The notes under the pieces were generated by a model that ran no database searches, was not told the DNA's origin, and saw only the letters and a list, made by a program, of their open reading frames with translations. Source: Pseudoflavonifractor sp. MSJ-37 (GTDB lineage Bacteria > Bacillota > Clostridia > Oscillospirales > Oscillospiraceae). From it: DNA of 64,000 bases. Below, one piece after another: positions 61,788 to 64,000 of this stretch (positions are counted from its first letter, which is position 1; each line of letters starts with the position of its first letter). The position numbers were made by a program, and so were the translations under genes. Where the stretch lies: assembly GCF_018917965.1 (NCBI RefSeq), contig NZ_JAHLPP010000001.1, positions 868,001 through 932,000 on the forward strand, given 5' to 3'.

Positions 61788-62788
61788 TTCGTCTCGATAT
61801 AATAGACTGGATCCAGACGGATCCCGTTCCGTTTCAGCTCGAAGTGGAGATGGGGTCCCGTGGCGTTGCCGGTCTCACCGGCCAGAGCGATCTGTTCTCC
61901 CGCTGTCACGGTCTTCCCCTGTTGGACCAGAAGCTCCTCGCAGTGGGCATAGAAGCTGGAGACCCCGTTCCCGTGGTCGATCTGGAGATACAGGCCATAG
62001 ACAGGACTGTCCCCGATATACTCTACCGTGCCAGCGGCGAATGCCTTCACCGGCGTGCCCAGATCCACTGCCAGATCGGCTCCATTGTGGAATTTCTCAC
62101 CGCCGTCCACCGGATGTTCCCGCCAGCCGAACCCGGAGGAGACCCGACCGATCACCGGCGAGACGGTCTCCGCCAAATCTAGGCGGTACTTATCCATCGT
62201 CGCGTTGGCTGGGAGGGCCGGACCGGTATAGTCCACGTGGACCACCTCCGGCTCTGTGGGCTCCGGAGACGGCACAGCGGCTGTATCGGCAAAGAAGTCA
62301 TTTCCTGATGTTCCGTCACAATCTGACTCCGCCCGGAGGCCAAGCACATCCGCGACAGGCCGGCTCCCCTGCTCCAGCAGAGCATTGGCCTCCTGCCGTG
62401 ACAGTGGGCGTCTGGATGTCGTCGGAACGGATACCCGGATCCCATCTTCCGCGGAGAACACTTCGATGCAGAAGTCCCCCAGGCTCTCCCCCACAGGGTC
62501 GCCCCGGGACAGGGACCGCCCCAGACGGACGAAAGCCCCGCTCAGATCTGTGTCTGCGCAGAGCATCTGTCTCAACTCTGCCTGCACGGTCTCCATCCGC
62601 TCCGGAAACACGCCCTTCCCGACCACCGTCGCGACGAACACCATGGTACAGACGAAGAGCTGAAGGAGACGGCGGCGCTCTGTGCAGCCCATCTGGACCG
62701 GCTTCCCCTTCTTTCGCCCGGACGGAGCTGTACTGCCGTTTCGTCCCTGCCTCCGTCTGTTCCACTCTTGATAGGTCATGCTCTCCAT
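61784..62788 (-). CDS. M23-domain membrane protein, SpoIVFA-like
   Basis: This 334-residue protein has a basic cytoplasmic N-terminus (about 1-38), one transmembrane helix (about 41-58), an extracytoplasmic linker and a C-terminal LytM/M23 domain (about 205-330). Zinc ligands appear intact: FHNGADL (His and Asp), YAHCEE and GPHLHFEL. Bacillus SpoIVFA has an M23-like domain and holds SpoIVFB inactive; whether this one cuts peptidoglycan is open. GGAAAGGAGCG precedes the start. Overlaps the M50 gene by 4 bases. Confidence 0.82.
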   Translation of the reverse strand: MESMTYQEWNRRRQGRNGSTAPSGRKKGKPVQMGCTERRRLLQLFVCTMVFVATVVGKGVFPERMETVQAELRQMLCADTDLSGAFVRLGRSLSRGDPVGESLGDFCIEVFSAEDGIRVSVPTTSRRPLSRQEANALLEQGSRPVADVLGLRAESDCDGTSGNDFFADTAAVPSPEPTEPEVVHVDYTGPALPANATMDKYRLDLAETVSPVIGRVSSGFGWREHPVDGGEKFHNGADLAVDLGTPVKAFAAGTVEYIGDSPVYGLYLQIDHGNGVSSFYAHCEELLVQQGKTVTAGEQIALAGETGNATGPHLHFELKRNGIRLDPVYYIETK

Positions 62789-62824
62789 GGTCGGCGCTCC
62801 TTTCCGGCGTGGTCATCTGATCTA

Positions 62825-62854
62825 TCTTATGGTCTGCCCTGAAGCGGTATGCCC
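62825..62854 (-). promoter_or_regulatory. possible sigma-E-type promoter of the M23-M50 pair
   Basis: GGCATACC (62847-62854), 14-base spacer, CATAAGAT (62825-62832) resemble the mother-cell sigma-E boxes at about six of eight positions each. Weak by eye. Confidence 0.3.
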
Positions 62855-62921
62855 CTCTATTTCTTTATCATTTCTTCATATATCGTCCACAGAAAGGCCA
62901 CAATAGGCCGTACATCTGTGG

Positions 62922-62927
62922 TATAAT
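62922..62927 (+). promoter_or_regulatory. extended -10 promoter of the plus-strand coiled-coil gene
   Basis: TATAAT preceded by TGG, about 60 bases upstream of the ATG at 62989. No clear -35. Confidence 0.5.
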
Positions 62928-62988
62928 GATCATAGAAAGCTTGGGCGCACCGGCGTCCGGCGTGATATGCTTTCAGGAGGTGTTTCGT

Positions 62989-63366
62989 ATGTGGGATAAA
63001 CTGACAGATGTACTGACGAATGTGGTCTATGCCGGTGTGGGCGCCGCCGCCCTGGTGGTGGAGACGGCCGGAGATCTGGGCAAGGTCCTGGTGGAGAAGG
63101 GCGAGGCCGCCGCCAGGCAGGGCCGCCAGTTCGGCGAGGAATTCCAGGAGAAGGCCAAACAGGCCGCTCAGGAGCGCCGGGACCAGCAGTTCCAGGAGTC
63201 GGTCGATCGTTTGACCGCCCAACAGAGAGAGGACCTGCGTCATCATCTGGATGACTTGGATGAGCTGGACCGTCAAGCCGAGGAGATGGCCCGAGCGGCC
63301 GCCGAAGTCGAGGCGGGGCCGGAAGCCGTATCTGAGGAACACGCTGAGGACTCCGAGAAGGAATGA
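62989..63366 (+). CDS. hypothetical coiled-coil protein, phasin-like
   Basis: In this 125-residue protein a short helix with alternating hydrophobic residues (about 1-30) leads into a long Ala/Glu/Gln/Arg-rich coiled coil (about 32-105) and an acidic tail (Glu-Asp-Ser-rich). AGGAGGTG is a strong ribosome-binding site before the ATG at 62989. It stands alone between two minus-strand units and is closed by a strong terminator. No family recognised; the helix pattern recalls phasins and apolipoprotein-like proteins, without a motif to prove it. Confidence 0.75.
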   Translation: MWDKLTDVLTNVVYAGVGAAALVVETAGDLGKVLVEKGEAAARQGRQFGEEFQEKAKQAAQERRDQQFQESVDRLTAQQREDLRHHLDDLDELDRQAEEMARAAAEVEAGPEAVSEEHAEDSEKE

Positions 63367-63406
63367 CCGCCCCTCTCGTCCACTTGACTGTATAAACCAG
63401 ACCAAA

Positions 63407-63451
63407 GCCCGGTAGGGACCGCAATCCAGCGGTCCCTACCGGGCTTCTTTT
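63407..63451 (+). terminator. strong terminator after the coiled-coil gene
   Basis: A perfect 16-bp stem (63407-63422 with 63429-63444), then TTCTTTT. Confidence 0.9.
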
Positions 63452-63479
63452 ACATGTGCTTCAGCGGGATCGGTATAAG

Positions 63480-63507
63480 AAAAGCCTCCCGGCTGATGCC
63501 GGGAGGC
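63480..63507 (-). terminator. terminator after the zinc-ribbon gene
   Basis: GCCTCCCGGC (63484-63493) with GCCGGGAGGC (63498-63507), then TTTTCTTATA on the minus strand. Confidence 0.85.
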
Positions 63508-63551
63508 TTCAAGGACTGATGTCAGTGTATCAGGCCGCAGGTCCAAGCTGC

Positions 63552-63833
63552 TTAGTGCTGCTCACCGCGCATACGAGCGAAGCAGTCGCTGCAGTACACG
63601 GGGCGGTCAGACTTGGGCTCGAAAGGCACACGGGCCTCGCCGCCGCAGGCGGCACAGGTAGCGGTGAAGTACTCGCGGGGACCGCGGGAAGCGGCCTTGC
63701 GGGCGTCACGGCAGGCCTTGCAGCGCTGAGGCTCGTTCTGGAAGCCCCGCTCCGCGTAGAACTCCTGCTCACCGGCGGTGAACACGAACTCCTGGCCACA
63801 CTCTTTGCACACCAAAGTCTTGTCTTCGTACAT
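63552..63833 (-). CDS. zinc-ribbon domain protein (CxxC-CxxC)
   Basis: A 93-residue protein with four CxxC knuckles: CKEC (about 9-12), CKAC (about 38-41), CAAC (about 60-63) and CSDC (about 80-83). This is enough for two zinc sites in a treble-clef or ribbon arrangement. The first pair matches the short zinc-ribbon family starting DKTLVCKECGQEF. A nucleic-acid or protein-binding role is possible. It follows sigH by about 80 bases and has its own terminator. Confidence 0.85.
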   Translation of the reverse strand: MYEDKTLVCKECGQEFVFTAGEQEFYAERGFQNEPQRCKACRDARKAASRGPREYFTATCAACGGEARVPFEPKSDRPVYCSDCFARMRGEQH

Positions 63834-63910
63834 GATGATTACCCTCTCTTTGACTCGTTGCCCAGGGGACGGAATGAAACCGATGCTGCTGGGTCAGTGA
63901 TATATCGCGC

Positions 63911-64000
63911 TCAGCTTTCGCTGGAGTCGCCGGAAGAAACTTGCCGTGCTACCTTGCGCCGGATGCGCTGCACGGCGTTGTCCACCGCCTTGGGGGACCG
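63911..64000 (-). CDS. sigH: RNA polymerase sporulation sigma factor SigH (3' end only)
   Basis: The last 29 codons of a gene entering from beyond base 64000. The frame reads SPKAVDNAVQRIRRKVARQ and ends in a Ser-rich tail. This matches the end of region 4.2 of SigH/Spo0H (VKSIDNALQRVKRKL in Bacillus), the recognition helix for the -35 element. SigH directs early sporulation transcription. The short length leaves some doubt about the exact sigma type. Confidence 0.75.
   Translation of the reverse strand, partial: RSPKAVDNAVQRIRRKVARQVSSGDSSES

Overview
The window looks like a chromosomal core region of an anaerobic, spore-forming, high-GC Clostridia. My inference is an Oscillospiraceae relative (Flavonifractor/Oscillibacter/Lawsonibacter-like). 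This rests on the sporulation genes (spoIVA, sipL, spoVM, cotJ, gerW, cwlD, sigH), the MEP isoprenoid genes, the ispH-S1 fusion, strongly GC-biased third codon positions and Bacillota-type gene orders. Almost every gene lies on the minus strand. Only the cotJ pair and one small coiled-coil gene are on the plus strand. I saw no rRNA, tRNA, CRISPR array, transposase, integrase or prophage module, and no gene-free gap exceeds 300 bases.

Layout, low to high coordinates. 1-3067: 3' truncated radA, a CwlD-type amidase, and a secreted nuclease lipoprotein with an unknown partner. 3224-4318: cotJAB fusion and cotJC (plus strand). 4424-12271: the unit murD - three M42 aminopeptidases - PLP lyase - ligA. 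12419-15509: sipL-spoIVA. 15660-29552: a long unit in Bacillus-like order, yicC-remA-gmk-rpoZ-priA-def-fmt-(yugP)-rsmB-rlmN-prpC-prkC-rsgA-thiN-(small membrane protein)-spoVM. 29666-34252: cdaA-cdaR, an RseC-like protein, DUF5685, a DnaJ protein and a membrane protein. 34447-37645: cysteine desulfurase/DUF3343, carD, ispD, ispF. 37814-43186: rpiR-type regulator, flavoprotein, cmk, plsC, ispH-S1. 43347-48514: M50 protease, scpA, scpB, DUF2953, gerW, dacF, rluB. 48653-55357: tig, clpP, clpX, lon, engB. 55501-61070: rplS, rbgA, rnhB, yraN, M19 dipeptidase, thrC, phosphoesterase. 61167-64000: a SpoIVFA/SpoIVFB-like pair, a plus-strand coiled-coil gene, a zinc-ribbon protein and the 3' end of sigH.

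Functional themes are: spore envelope assembly (SpoVM-SpoIVA-SipL basement layer, CotJ, GerW, CwlD, the M23/M50 pair), translation and protein quality control (Fmt, Def, RlmN, RsmB, RsgA, RbgA, EngB, L19, S1, trigger factor, ClpXP, Lon), and signalling (PrkC/PrpC, CdaA/CdaR).

The most noteworthy sequence-level observations are: a tandem trio of M42 peptidases whose middle copy has lost its catalytic Glu pair and a metal His; a 23-codon spoVM hidden in the end of a longer open frame and coupled by ATGA to a 65-codon membrane protein; an AT-rich, promoter-like patch inside the GC-rich ispH part of the ispH-S1 fusion; a DnaJ protein with a cysteine-string tail overlapping DUF5685; and a cysteine desulfurase coupled to a DUF3343 carrier-like protein. 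Start codons were reassigned wherever a Shine-Dalgarno (SD) sequence and family length agreed.
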